A stretch of 64,000 nt of DNA from the NCBI GenBank assembly GCA_963733935.1, contig CAVTEQ010000014.1, forward strand, positions 310,001 through 374,000, read 5' to 3'. The notes under the pieces were generated by a model. That model saw nothing but the letters and a program-made list of their open reading frames with translations. It was not told where the DNA came from and ran no database searches. Positions 18,531-26,619 of this stretch are shown piece by piece. This stretch comes from JAHFUA01 sp963733935 (lineage in GTDB: Bacteria > Acidobacteriota > Terriglobia > Terriglobales > Acidobacteriaceae). Both the position numbers and the translations under genes were made by a program. Position 1 is the first letter of the stretch; every line of letters starts with the position of its first letter.

Positions 18531-19582
18531 AGGTTTTCAAAACTCCTTAACGCCAGGCCCACCGCAACCGCCAGTTGGCCGGCGTTCTGCTCCACCAGGG
18601 AAGTGCTCTGGTCCAGCGGCAGCGTCACCCGCTGGAAGGGGTTGAGCAGCTCTACAGGGATGGAAAACTCCTGCCGCAGCGCCTCGATCAATCCCGGCAC
18701 CTTGGAAGAGCCTCCCGCCAGATAAATGCGCTCGATGTGCTCGCCGGGCGCGGTGGCGCGGAAAAAGTCGAAGGTCTTCTGGATCTCCAGCACGATGATC
18801 TCGGTGACCTGCTGCAGGATGGGCGCCTTGGCATCGGCGCTCACCGTGCCCACCTGCTTGCCCAGCTTGAAGTTCTCGGCATCGTCGAAGCTGAGGTCGA
18901 GCTCCTTCTGCAGCGAGTCGGTGTATTGGTTGCCGCCCACGCTTACGTCGCGCGTGAACAGCGGGGTGGCGCCTTTCACGATGTTGATGTTCATCACGCT
19001 GGCGCCCAGGTTCAACAGGGCCACCGTCGCTCCCGGCGCCGGATCGTAGTTGTACTCGTAACAGTTCTGCAGCGCGAAGGCATCGATGTCCACAATAGCC
19101 GGACTCTTGCCCGCCAGCGAGAGCACGTTGGTGTAGTTCAGGATCTTGTCCTTTTTGACGGCAACCAGAAGTACATCCATCTGCGGGCCGCTCAGGTCCT
19201 CGGAGAGGATCTGGAAGTCGATGTTTACGTCGGTGATATCAAAGGGGATATGCTGCGCCGCCTCTGTCCCGATGTGGTCCGAGAGCTCCTGCTCGCTCAT
19301 GGTGGGGATCGAGATTTTCTTCACGATCACCGAGTGCCCGCTCACCGAGGTGGCCACCAGCTTCGATTTCATGGTGTTCTCGGTGAAGATCTTGCTGATG
19401 GCGCTCGAGACCGAGCCTGAATCCACGATCATCGAATCCACCACGATGTCGCTGGCCAGAGGCTCGAAGCCGATGTGCGTTACCTCGATCTGCCCCTTGC
19501 TCTTCTTCAGCTCGATGGCCTTGATGCTGCTGGAGCCGATGTCCAGCCCCACAACGTTTTTCCCTGATCCAAGTCCAAACAT
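18527..19582 (-). CDS. pilM: Type IV pilus actin-like ATPase PilM
   Basis: 351 residues, actin/FtsA fold. The phosphate-1 loop is VVGLDIGSSSIKAIELK near residue 11. Later motifs are VDIDAFALQNCYEY, LLNLGASVMNINIV (phosphate 2) and IYLAGGSSKVPGLIEALR (adenosine motif). It sits at the cytoplasmic face and binds the PilN N-terminus. It follows the small HTH gene by nine bases and overlaps pilN. Confidence 0.94.
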   Translation of the reverse strand: MFGLGSGKNVVGLDIGSSSIKAIELKKSKGQIEVTHIGFEPLASDIVVDSMIVDSGSVSSAISKIFTENTMKSKLVATSVSGHSVIVKKISIPTMSEQELSDHIGTEAAQHIPFDITDVNIDFQILSEDLSGPQMDVLLVAVKKDKILNYTNVLSLAGKSPAIVDIDAFALQNCYEYNYDPAPGATVALLNLGASVMNINIVKGATPLFTRDVSVGGNQYTDSLQKELDLSFDDAENFKLGKQVGTVSADAKAPILQQVTEIIVLEIQKTFDFFRATAPGEHIERIYLAGGSSKVPGLIEALRQEFSIPVELLNPFQRVTLPLDQSTSLVEQNAGQLAVAVGLALRSFENL

Positions 19583-19591
19583 GCGATCCCT

Positions 19592-19822
19592 CTAGTTCCC
19601 CGCGCTGCGTGCGGCTCTTGGTTTTTTCTTGTCCCGCGCTTCGCCCACTACACTCTTGCGTTCCATCCACGCGTCGAGGATGGTCTTCTTGAATTTCCAG
19701 CGGTTGCCGAGCTTGAAGGCCGGGATCTTTTCTTCGTAGACGTACTTGTAGAGTGTGTCCGGACTGATGCCCAGGTATTGCGAAGCCTGGCGTATGTTCA
19801 TCACTTCCCGCGATTCGGCCAT
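19592..19822 (-). CDS. Excisionase-family (HTH_17) DNA-binding protein heading the pil operon
   Basis: 76 residues. Residues 6-55 form a winged MerR/excisionase-type helix-turn-helix: MNIRQASQYLGISPDTLYKY, then YEEKIPAFKLGNRWKFKKT and ILDAWMERK. A basic tail follows (KKKPRAARSAGN). Proteins of this type bind DNA as small regulators or accessory factors. No integrase is nearby, and the nine-base spacing to pilM puts it in the pilus operon, so a role as a local regulator is more likely than excision. The start ATG 19822 is the first in frame. Function is inferred from fold and position only. Confidence 0.85.
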   Translation of the reverse strand: MAESREVMNIRQASQYLGISPDTLYKYVYEEKIPAFKLGNRWKFKKTILDAWMERKSVVGEARDKKKPRAARSAGN

Positions 19823-20425
19823 GCTGCTGCCCTTTCCAGAGGAGAGACCACCCGCCTTCGGCGGGCGCGGCCCTTCCCGGGCCTGGAACCTCCGGACCTG
19901 ACACAGAACCTGTTTTTCTTGGGAGAGTACGCGTGTTATACCAGCGTTGCCCTAAGTACTGTCAAGGAACTAATCCCTGTTTTGTCCCTGTTTCATAGGG
20001 ATTTTAGGCCATGTACTAGTGGGGTGGATTTGGGGATTTCCCTAGATATTGGGGTGCTGAGTTTTGGTTACCTCAATATCTTGGGCCACCGATGCAGTGC
20101 GGTCCGAATCCACAAGCGTCAGCATTACCGAAGTAGTAAAGCTCCAGTTCGGGCGGAAGATGCCCTCAACAGCGAATGGAAGGCTGCACAAGTTAATTGA
20201 TTATAGGCAATTGGATTTAACTACCGTTAGCAAGCGCCGTCGGGTTCTTCTTGGCCTGGCCGGGGGCTACCATTTCATACCACGTTATCTGGGCAGAAGT
20301 GGCACGTAAATACGGCCGGCCGACGTTGTTCCAGTTTCAGAACAATACACAATTAGCCCTTGCTTCGGTCCACTTTCCCTTTAACATCCTTTTGTTCGAC
20401 CGCTACTGACAAAGACGAGGGTTTT
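19823..20425. other. 600-base gene-poor stretch between pil operon and unknown exported pair
   Basis: The left part holds the candidate pil promoter and the leader with a GGCGGGCG-rich hairpin near 19855. From about 19980 the composition falls to clearly lower GC and contains no open frame with protein character. A short frame at 20064-20309 lacks a ribosome binding site and resembles nothing I know. The stretch looks like the left margin of a transferred islet, with remnants too degraded to name. Confidence 0.5.
19935..19965 (-). promoter_or_regulatory. Candidate sigma-70 promoter of the HTH-pilMNOPQ operon
   Basis: On the minus strand, TTGACA (19960-19965) and TATAAC (19935-19940) are separated by 19 bases, about 110 bases upstream of the HTH start. 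Both hexamers are close to consensus but the spacer is slightly long. There is no experimental support. Confidence 0.5.
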
Positions 20426-20953
20426 ATGGTGATAATGAGACCAATTGCCGCTGGGATACTGAGTATCGGCGCGCTCAGCATCGGGGCAAACATCGCTGCT
20501 TTGTCCGCCCAGTCACGACCGGGCCCAACCGGTATGAACCTGTCGGCGGTCAAGAATGTGCACTCCGAAGCGTCTACTGCCGTCACTAAACAAGGAAAAT
20601 CGCTTGACGAACCGGTCCCTGGACAACTCAAGACGAAATTGGAATCAGCGGTCGGCACCCAAGGCGCAACTGCAACAATTACCTACAAAGAAGTGCTTTC
20701 GAGATCGGAGTCCACGCTCGTAAAGAACAACGTGAGAGTAACGGTTGTTGTGGAATCGACACCTGGTACCTGTGCCGTGACTTACCGCCCGATAGCCGGG
20801 GGAGGTTCTGAGGACTTCGGCACGACAACCGCAAAGCGAACCGTCGAACCTAGAACGTATGAGTTTGTATGCGCATGTAGCTCCACATCGAAACCCTCTA
20901 AAATTGTGGAGTGTACAGAAAACACAAACGTGAAATTCGATTGCACACGGTAG
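20426..20953 (+). CDS. Unknown small exported protein
   Basis: 175 residues from ATG 20426, preceded by GAGG at five bases. A signal peptide spans ~1-27 (ILSIGALSIGANIAALSAQ). The mature part is Thr/Ser/Val-rich, consistent with beta structure. It has four cysteines (GTCAVTY, VCACSS, VECTEN) and a fifth in the final CTR, suggesting disulphides. I recognise no family. The gene lies in a lower-GC islet and is followed after four bases by a polytopic membrane protein gene on the same strand, so the two are probably made and used together. Confidence 0.6.
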   Translation: MVIMRPIAAGILSIGALSIGANIAALSAQSRPGPTGMNLSAVKNVHSEASTAVTKQGKSLDEPVPGQLKTKLESAVGTQGATATITYKEVLSRSESTLVKNNVRVTVVVESTPGTCAVTYRPIAGGGSEDFGTTTAKRTVEPRTYEFVCACSSTSKPSKIVECTENTNVKFDCTR

Positions 20954-20957
20954 TCCG

Positions 20958-21515
20958 ATGGGCAATGGAATCCTACCGCACTTGAAGAAAATCCGTGCAG
21001 GAGCATTACTGATCGCTGCCGTCGCTGCAGCAGTGTCCAAGGTGGTTATCAAGACCCAGCTTGTGCCAGAACAACTCCAGTGGCTGACAGATGCCGGGGT
21101 ACTCGCGGCGATGGCGGCGCTAGTACTGACACCAGCGCTCGCGACTGACCCGCATCGGTTGCGGCGACGTTTGATCTTCCCGATCTTTATCGCGCTTTCT
21201 GTGATTCTGATCGTGAGGTCCACTCTGGTAGAGGAGGTTAGTTTAGGAGGTAGTAGCTATCGATTCTTGGTAGGAACGACGCTCACCAGTACGGGAAGAA
21301 CAATGGAACAGAATTGCCTGAAAGGAACGAAGACGGAGAACCTAGCCCATCTGCCCAGGCATGATCTTGTTGAAAGGTGCGCAGGAGTTTCTTGGATTCC
21401 AACAATCTACGGCACGAGCTACGTTATTGTGGCCATCCTTTATGTCATAAGTTATATGGGGTTTCTTGGCATGTTCGTTGTGCTGGTTGGCGGCGAAATC
21501 CAATCTGCGCCTTGA
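20958..21515 (+). CDS. Unknown four-helix membrane protein
   Basis: 185 residues. Hydrophobic segments lie at ~13-30 (AGALLIAAVAAAVSKVV), ~43-60 (AGVLAAMAALVLTPAL), ~72-88 (FPIFIALSVILIV) and ~150-178 (YVIVAILYVISYMGFLGMFVV). Between helices 3 and 4 is a ~60-residue loop with two cysteines (QNCLKG, VERCAG), probably periplasmic and possibly disulphide-linked. I see no enzyme motif. The four-base gap after the exported protein indicates co-translation. Lower GC and a lack of recognisable relatives suggest acquired DNA. Confidence 0.6.
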   Translation: MGNGILPHLKKIRAGALLIAAVAAAVSKVVIKTQLVPEQLQWLTDAGVLAAMAALVLTPALATDPHRLRRRLIFPIFIALSVILIVRSTLVEEVSLGGSSYRFLVGTTLTSTGRTMEQNCLKGTKTENLAHLPRHDLVERCAGVSWIPTIYGTSYVIVAILYVISYMGFLGMFVVLVGGEIQSAP

Positions 21516-21581
21516 TCTGATTCGCCAGCGGCCAGTAGGCGTGTGTGCGCCGCTCGCCAAGCTGCGAGTGACATTGATTCT

Positions 21582-22605
21582 TTATCCAGGACACGCCACC
21601 GCAGTTGCGCACTTCTGAAGCCGCAATTCACGCATCATCGCCTGGAATTCGCGGCAGTCGAGCGACTGTGGGCCGTCCGACAAAGCGCGCTCCGGGTTGG
21701 GATGGACTTCAATAATCAGCCCATCTGCGCCCACCGCAATGGCTGCCTTCGAGACGCGGTGCAATCAGGCTGCGCCGCCCCGTGCCGTGCGAAGGATCGG
21801 CGATCACCGGCAGGTGCGAGAGTTCCTTGGCCAGCGCGACGGCCGCCAGATCGATCGTGTTGCGAGTCTCGGTCTCGAAGGTCTTGATGCCGCGCTCGCA
21901 TAGCACCACGTTTGGATTCCCTCCCGTGAGCAAATACTCGGCCGCCAGCAGCCACTCTTTGACAGTGGCGGACGGTCCGCGCTTAAGCAGCACCGGCTTG
22001 TCGACCGTCGCCAGCCGGCGCAGCAGGGCGAAGTTCTGCATATTGCGCGCGCCTACCTGCAGCATGTCGGCGTGCTCGCAGATGACGTCCACGTCCTCCG
22101 TGCTCATCACCTCGGTGACTACCGGCAGCCCGGTTTCGCGCCGCGCTTCCGCCAGCAGCTCGAGCGCTTCTTCGCCCAGACCCTGGAAGTCATACGGAGA
22201 CGTTCGCGGCTTGTAGGCGCCTCCGCGCAGCAGGCGCGCGCCCGCGCTCTTCACGGCGCGCGCAGTGGTGAGCAATTGCTCGCGGGATTCCACCGAGCAC
22301 GGTCCGGCGATCACCACCACCGGCTCACCATTGCCGATGCGCACACCTCCCACATCGACCACCGTCCCACCGGGCCGCACCTGCCGGCTCACAAGCTTGT
22401 AGGGCTGGGCGATGGCAACAACGTTGTCTACTCCGGGCGCGGCTTGCAGGGCCTCGATCTCATGCCGGCGCCCGCTGCCCACGGCCGCGACGATGCAGCG
22501 CTCGGTGCCGCGGGTGACGTGCGCTTGGTACCCGGCCTCGCGGATACGCTCGATGACGTGCTCAATCTGCTGCTCGCTGGCTCCATCCTTCATGTTCACG
22601 ATCAT
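21582..22605 (-). CDS. aroF: 3-deoxy-7-phosphoheptulonate (DAHP) synthase, AroF/AroG type I-beta, frame broken by a +1 insertion
   Basis: First enzyme of the shikimate pathway, condensing PEP and erythrose-4-phosphate. Residues 1-70 are a ferredoxin-like regulatory domain (MIVNMKDGASEQQIEHVI). The catalytic barrel follows, with VVVIAGPCSVESREQL, GGAYKPRTSPYDFQGLG, VGARNMQNFALL, VLLKRGPSAT and IADPSHGTGRRSLIAP. At 21751-21760 the frame breaks. The next conserved block, VSKAAIAVGADGLIIEVHP, is in the neighbouring frame. Removing one base restores a 340-residue protein, the usual length. I start at ATG 22605 after AAGGAG; a TTG at 22626 is less likely. A strong terminator hairpin directly upstream suggests attenuation. 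Confidence 0.9.
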
Positions 22606-22617
22606 GGCTGCTCTCCT

Positions 22618-22660
22618 TGTGGACAAATAAAAAGCCGCGATCCTTGAGAGATCGCGGCTT
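22618..22660 (-). promoter_or_regulatory. Attenuator-like terminator just upstream of DAHP synthase
   Basis: An 11-bp perfect stem AAGCCGCGATC / GATCGCGGCTT with a seven-base loop, followed on the minus strand by TTTTTATTT. It ends about 15 bases before the ribosome binding site of the DAHP synthase gene and points into it. No minus-strand gene ends just upstream (the PIN gene stops about 240 bases earlier), so it looks like a conditional terminator of the aroF leader. I see no leader peptide rich in aromatic residues and no T-box. Confidence 0.65.
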
Positions 22661-22900
22661 CGGGCTTTCTGAACTCGTGTGCCTTACATCAGGCTGGCAC
22701 GCACGGAGCGCCCGCGCCGCTACTCTCAAAGTAGCGGTAGCTAAAGCCGGCGCTAAATCGGGTGGCGTGCATGAAGCTGGAACTATATGCGGAAGCGGCG
22801 GGCGCGTCAACGTTGATTTTGGCCATACGGCACAATTGAGCGGTGGCTTCCGTTCGCATTCTCCCGCACTGCGTAGATGGAGCACCTGCGGTCGCGTGCT

Positions 22901-23317
22901 TCAGGCTTGAACTAGCCCCACACCCGCAGAAACGGCAGCTTTGCGAAGATCGGAGTCGGTTGTCGCCAGGGGCAGACCAACTCGATTCGCGAGTGCGATG
23001 TACGCAGCGTCATAGTTCGTCAGACCTCGCGACTGGGCTAGAGCGGGCAACTCGAGAATCTCGGCAGGCGTTTGCTGCGCGGCATCAATGGGAAGAGTCT
23101 TTAAGCGCGTAAGAAATCCGCCGATCTGATCGAGTGTGATTCGCTTACGTCGGAAGGCCATAAGCAAGCCATTGCCAACTTCATAGAACCACAGGATGGG
23201 AACGACGGCACGCTTTTCAGAGAGGCTGGCGAGGATGCTTAAGCTGTATTTTCTGTCTGCTTCGTCCTCGAGGAACCACTGGAGCGCGAGCGAGGCGTCC
23301 AGCACAAAATCGCTCAC
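22901..23317 (-). CDS. PIN-domain toxin, VapC-like
   Basis: 138 residues from GTG 23317. PIN nuclease signatures: FVLDASLALQWFLEDE with the first acidic residue in strand 1, PILWFYEVGNGLLMAFRR with the conserved Glu, then LTNYDAAYIALANRVGLP with the Asp, and LATTDSDLRKAAVSAG. These are the four acidic positions that bind metal in VapC ribonucleases. The GTG overlaps the stop of a 27-residue reading frame (GTGA), as expected for an antitoxin-toxin pair. VapC toxins usually cut tRNA or rRNA; the target here is unknown. Confidence 0.85.
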   Translation of the reverse strand: MSDFVLDASLALQWFLEDEADRKYSLSILASLSEKRAVVPILWFYEVGNGLLMAFRRKRITLDQIGGFLTRLKTLPIDAAQQTPAEILELPALAQSRGLTNYDAAYIALANRVGLPLATTDSDLRKAAVSAGVGLVQA

Positions 23318-23397
23318 AGGCGGTGGCCCTCGTGAATCAGTTCCTTGACCGAGACGCCTTCCAACCGCACGCGATTGCTCTCGACAAACTCGATCAT
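23314..23397 (-). CDS. 27-residue peptide overlapping the PIN toxin start, possible antitoxin tail
   Basis: From ATG 23397 it reads MIEFVESNRVRLEG then VSVKELIHEGHRL and stops. The stop TGA overlaps the GTG start of the PIN gene. The composition (amphipathic, charged, ending in EGHR) resembles the toxin-wrapping tail of small antitoxins. It is in the same frame as the RHH peptide upstream but separated from it by a TGA at 23425-23427, so the two may be halves of one antitoxin or two separate peptides. Very short; call is tentative. Confidence 0.4.
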   Translation of the reverse strand: MIEFVESNRVRLEGVSVKELIHEGHRL

Positions 23398-23424
23398 TTC
23401 TGCACCGCCGCACGTTGGGCACCG

Positions 23425-23562
23425 TCAGAACTGCCAGCCACGGCGACCTCCTTGCAGAGCTTCCAAGGCTTTCCCAATCACTTCCTCAGCGGTTCTAAAG
23501 TGCCCAGATTTCAGCTCGTGTTGCACAAACTTTTCCTGCTCGGGCGTAAGCTTAATGTTCAT
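23425..23562 (-). CDS. ParD-like ribbon-helix-helix antitoxin, short or truncated
   Basis: 45 residues from ATG 23562. MNIKLTPEQEKFVQHELKSG followed by HFRTAEEVIGKALEAL is the ParD/CopG pattern (beta strand, helix A, G-h-[FY]-x-[ST]-A-E-E-V turn, helix B). ParD proteins are usually 80-90 residues, so the C-terminal toxin-binding arm is missing or lies in the separate 27-residue frame. Removing one A of CTGCAAGG would give a 64-residue version. Its stop would then overlap the ATG of the next peptide. It lies immediately upstream of the PIN toxin. Confidence 0.55.
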   Translation of the reverse strand: MNIKLTPEQEKFVQHELKSGHFRTAEEVIGKALEALQGGRRGWQF

Positions 23563-23638
23563 CGGCTGACTCAGCGTTACTCAAATGATACCAGCCCTGC
23601 TCGCGCAAGATACAAACGGGCATTCGCTTTGCCCGCCG

Positions 23639-26197
23639 CTAATTCAAATCAAACTGCTCCTGGTGCAGCGCCGGGTCTGACTTCACGATGATCGTGCGCC
23701 CAGCCAGCTCTTCCATCTCCTGCAGCCAGCGTCCGCTGTTCGCCTTGAGCGCCTTCACCACCTCGGGATTGGCGCGCAGCATGATGTCGCTGCGATCGGC
23801 GTGCCGGGTTATCTTGCGCAGCTCGACGTAGATCTCGTTGCAGATGGTCGGCACGGACTTCACCAGACCGGTGCCGGTGCAGTACGGACAAGGCGCGCCC
23901 AAGGTTCGTTCGAGCGACTGGCGCACGCGTTTGCGCGTGATCGCCACCAGTCCGAAATCGTTGAAGTTGAGGACCTTCGACGGCGCACGGTCGTGCTTGA
24001 GCTCTTCTTCGAGCGCCTGCAGGACTTTCTGGCGGTTGCGGCGCTCGTCCATGTCGATGAAGTCGATGACGATGATGCCGCCCAGGTCGCGCAGGCGGAT
24101 CTGGCGCACGATCTCGCGGATGGCATCCACGTTGGTTTTGACGATGGTGTCTTCCAGGCGCGTGGTTTTGCCCACGTACTTGCCGGTGTTGACGTCCACC
24201 GCCACCAGCGCCTCGGTCTGGTTGATCACGATGTAGCCGCCACTCTTCAGCCAGACTTTCGACTTGAGCGCCTTGTTGATCTCTTCCTGAATGTTGAACT
24301 GCTCGAACAGCGGTGTCTCTTTCGTGTAGAGCTTCACGCGCTTGACCAGCCCGGGCTGGAAGCGGCTGACGAAGCGCAGCACCCGCTCGAACTCCTGCTC
24401 GGTATCGACCCATATCTGGGTGAAGGTTGCCGTCACCTGGTCACGCAGAATGCGCTCGACGAGGTTCAGGTCGTGATAGATCAGCGCCGGCGCCTTGCTG
24501 GTTTCGGCGCGGCTGCGGATCTCCGACCACAGGTTGAGCAGGAAGCGAACGTCGGCCTTGAGATCGTCGTCGGTCGCGCCCGCAGCGGCGGTGCGCACGA
24601 TGAAGCCGCCCGAGCCCTGATGTTCCGCCAGGATGAGGCGCTTCAAGCGCTGGCGCTCTTCGTCGCTGGCAATCTTGCGCGAGACGCCGATATGGTTCAC
24701 CGTCGGCATGTAGACCAGGAAGCGCCCGGGCAGGGCGATGTGGCTGGTAATGCGCGCGCCCTTCTTGCCGATGGGCTCCTTGGCGATCTGCACGAGGATC
24801 TCCTGGCCTTCTTTTAGGAGATCGGTGATTTTGGGCGCGGAACCGCGCTGGATATTGCGGCGCGAGTTCAGGTGGCGTCCGCCCCCACCACCGCCGCCGC
24901 GGCGGCGACGCCGGCGATCGAACGGCTGGCGATCCGTCCTCTGCTGGAAGCCCGCCGTGCCGGGGATGCCACGAGTTTCGGCGCGAGCTTCGGTTTCCTC
25001 GCCACTCGCCACGGCTTCGGCTTCCTCTTCCTCCAACTCCTCTTCCTCGGCGGACTCTTCACCCTCCTCGTCGAATTCGTCTTCGGCTTCGATCGAGGCG
25101 CGATCGGTAGCCGCATCTTGCACCGCCTCGGTCAGATCGGGAGCCTCCACTTTTTCGACTGGAGCCCTGGAACCCTCGCGATCCAGCGTGTGCTCTTCCA
25201 GTTCTTCGTATTCGGCAACGTCAAGGTCCTCTTCCAGCGGCGGGAGCTCGGTTTCTTCTTCTTCGATCTCTTCTTCTTCGATCCAACCAGTGCCGGGAGT
25301 AAAGGCCGCGGCAGGCTGCTCCGACACTTCAGAGTCCGCACTGCGCGCGGACGTTTCCGGCTCTTCGCGCTCCGACTCCACTTCTTCATGGTGAAAAACG
25401 CCAGCCTGCTCCGAGCGCTCTTCTTCCGGCTCCGTGGAAAACGGCGCGGCCACATATTCGCGCTGAAAAGGCTCGCTGAGTGATCCCATCGAGGCAGCCA
25501 GTGCGGGCGCGTCGGCTGCGGGCTCGGCAGCTTCGGTGCTGACCGCTGTCGAAGCGGGCGCCGGCGCCATATCTCGATATTTCGAGATCGACTCGCCGGG
25601 CAGGATGATGGGCTGATAAGACCCACCCTTGGCAAAACCGGCCGAGGGAGGAGCACCCTGAGTCTCTTGCGTGCGCGGCGGCTCCTGGCGCGCGAACTTG
25701 CTCTCCGGGAACCCGCGACCGCCGCGTCCTCCACGACGACGCCGGCGTCCACGCCAGCGTCCTCCGCCCTCGCCCTCTTGATCCCGTTCGCCGCCGCGCG
25801 ACGCCTCCGGGGCCGCCGGGCGCGCCACGTCCTGCTCATCGGCGACAGCCTGCATCGGCTCGGCCGGTGGAGGCGGCAAGGCCGTTTCCACGCGCGGCAG
25901 CGTCCCGTTGCGGGTTGCGTCTTCGTGCGCGCGCGAGATCACCTGCTCGAACTCTTCCTGGTCTTCCTGCTCTTCCAGGAAGTCGGTCACGTAGAGAAAC
26001 GCATCGCGCTCCAGGCCGACATCGACGAATGCCGACTGCATGCCGGGCAGCACGCGGGTGACGCGGCCTTTGTAAATGGATCCCGCGAGCGTGTACTCAT
26101 TCTCGCGTTCAAAATAGATTTCAGCTAGTTGGTCTTCCTCGACCACCGCCACTTTGGTTTCATGTGGCGTCGAGGAGACATAGAGTTCCTTCGACAT
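23639..26197 (-). CDS. rng: Ribonuclease E/G with a ~380-residue insert in its S1 region
   Basis: 852 residues. This endoribonuclease family processes rRNA and tRNA and initiates mRNA decay. Residues 1-70 hold the start and first half of the S1 domain (SIYKGRVTRVLPGMQSAFVD). Residues ~72-455 are low complexity: Glu-rich, Ala/Pro-rich, with Arg/Gly blocks (GGRWRGRRRRRGGRGGRG). The conserved protein then resumes at KITDLLKEGQEILVQIAKEP. The DNase I-like catalytic domain keeps both metal aspartates (VAVDVNTGKYVG and IIVIDFIDMDERRN) and the Zn-link CPYCTGTG. There is no E. coli-type C-terminal scaffold; the internal insert may serve that purpose. ATG 26197 has GGAG at five bases, just behind a hairpin. 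Confidence 0.93.
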   Translation of the reverse strand: MSKELYVSSTPHETKVAVVEEDQLAEIYFERENEYTLAGSIYKGRVTRVLPGMQSAFVDVGLERDAFLYVTDFLEEQEDQEEFEQVISRAHEDATRNGTLPRVETALPPPPAEPMQAVADEQDVARPAAPEASRGGERDQEGEGGGRWRGRRRRRGGRGGRGFPESKFARQEPPRTQETQGAPPSAGFAKGGSYQPIILPGESISKYRDMAPAPASTAVSTEAAEPAADAPALAASMGSLSEPFQREYVAAPFSTEPEEERSEQAGVFHHEEVESEREEPETSARSADSEVSEQPAAAFTPGTGWIEEEEIEEEETELPPLEEDLDVAEYEELEEHTLDREGSRAPVEKVEAPDLTEAVQDAATDRASIEAEDEFDEEGEESAEEEELEEEEAEAVASGEETEARAETRGIPGTAGFQQRTDRQPFDRRRRRRGGGGGGGRHLNSRRNIQRGSAPKITDLLKEGQEILVQIAKEPIGKKGARITSHIALPGRFLVYMPTVNHIGVSRKIASDEERQRLKRLILAEHQGSGGFIVRTAAAGATDDDLKADVRFLLNLWSEIRSRAETSKAPALIYHDLNLVERILRDQVTATFTQIWVDTEQEFERVLRFVSRFQPGLVKRVKLYTKETPLFEQFNIQEEINKALKSKVWLKSGGYIVINQTEALVAVDVNTGKYVGKTTRLEDTIVKTNVDAIREIVRQIRLRDLGGIIVIDFIDMDERRNRQKVLQALEEELKHDRAPSKVLNFNDFGLVAITRKRVRQSLERTLGAPCPYCTGTGLVKSVPTICNEIYVELRKITRHADRSDIMLRANPEVVKALKANSGRWLQEMEELAGRTIIVKSDPALHQEQFDLN

Positions 26198-26619
26198 ATT
26201 GTCTCCGCAGCCGTTCGCTCCTGCGAACGGCCTTTACCGGCGCGGAAACAGGAGGGTGGGACGCGGACTCGCCGCCGCCGCACGGGTGTGCGCGACGATC
26301 AGTCTGGGATGAAGCACAGAAGCGCGGACCTCTGCTGGTTCCACCATGGTCCGGGGGCGCTCGGGTAGGATTCTAAGTTTACGGCTCGGAATCTTTTCAC
26401 CTGTGCGTCATCGCAGGACTTGTGGCCTCCCTGCCAAAGCTTGCTCGGTGTGAACTTCCCACCCTTGGCAAAATCGGCCAAGGGTAAGCCACCCCAAGTC
26501 TTGGCTTCAGCGGGGCCGTTACCCGCCCTGCGGCGCTTTTATCGCTTCAATCCTGTCCGGCCCCTCTCGTATGCGGCCGGTTTTGCCCTTCTCGTAGGGC
26601 GATACGAAATCCTGTTCGG
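26198..26619. other. Spacer between rodA and rng
   Basis: 422 bases between the rodA stop and the rng start, both minus strand. It holds the leader hairpin above and an inverted repeat ACCCTTGGC / GCCAAGGGT at 26461-26485. A short stretch there (CCACCCTTGGCAAAA) also occurs inside the rng coding sequence at about 25624. No open frame with protein character is visible. The rng promoter should lie here but I could not single out a convincing one. Confidence 0.5.
26200..26231 (-). promoter_or_regulatory. 5' UTR hairpin directly upstream of the rng ribosome binding site
   Basis: A perfect 9-bp stem GCCGTTCGC / GCGAACGGC (26210-26231) with the four-base loop AGGA on the minus strand. It is followed by CTGCGGAGACAAT and the ATG. 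The hairpin ends about 13 bases before the start codon. E. coli RNase E is known to limit its own synthesis through a leader hairpin; the analogy is inference. Confidence 0.55.

Noticed and set aside
20064..20309. 81-codon frame in the lower-GC spacer
   Set aside because: No ribosome binding site, no signal peptide or domain, and composition like non-coding DNA.
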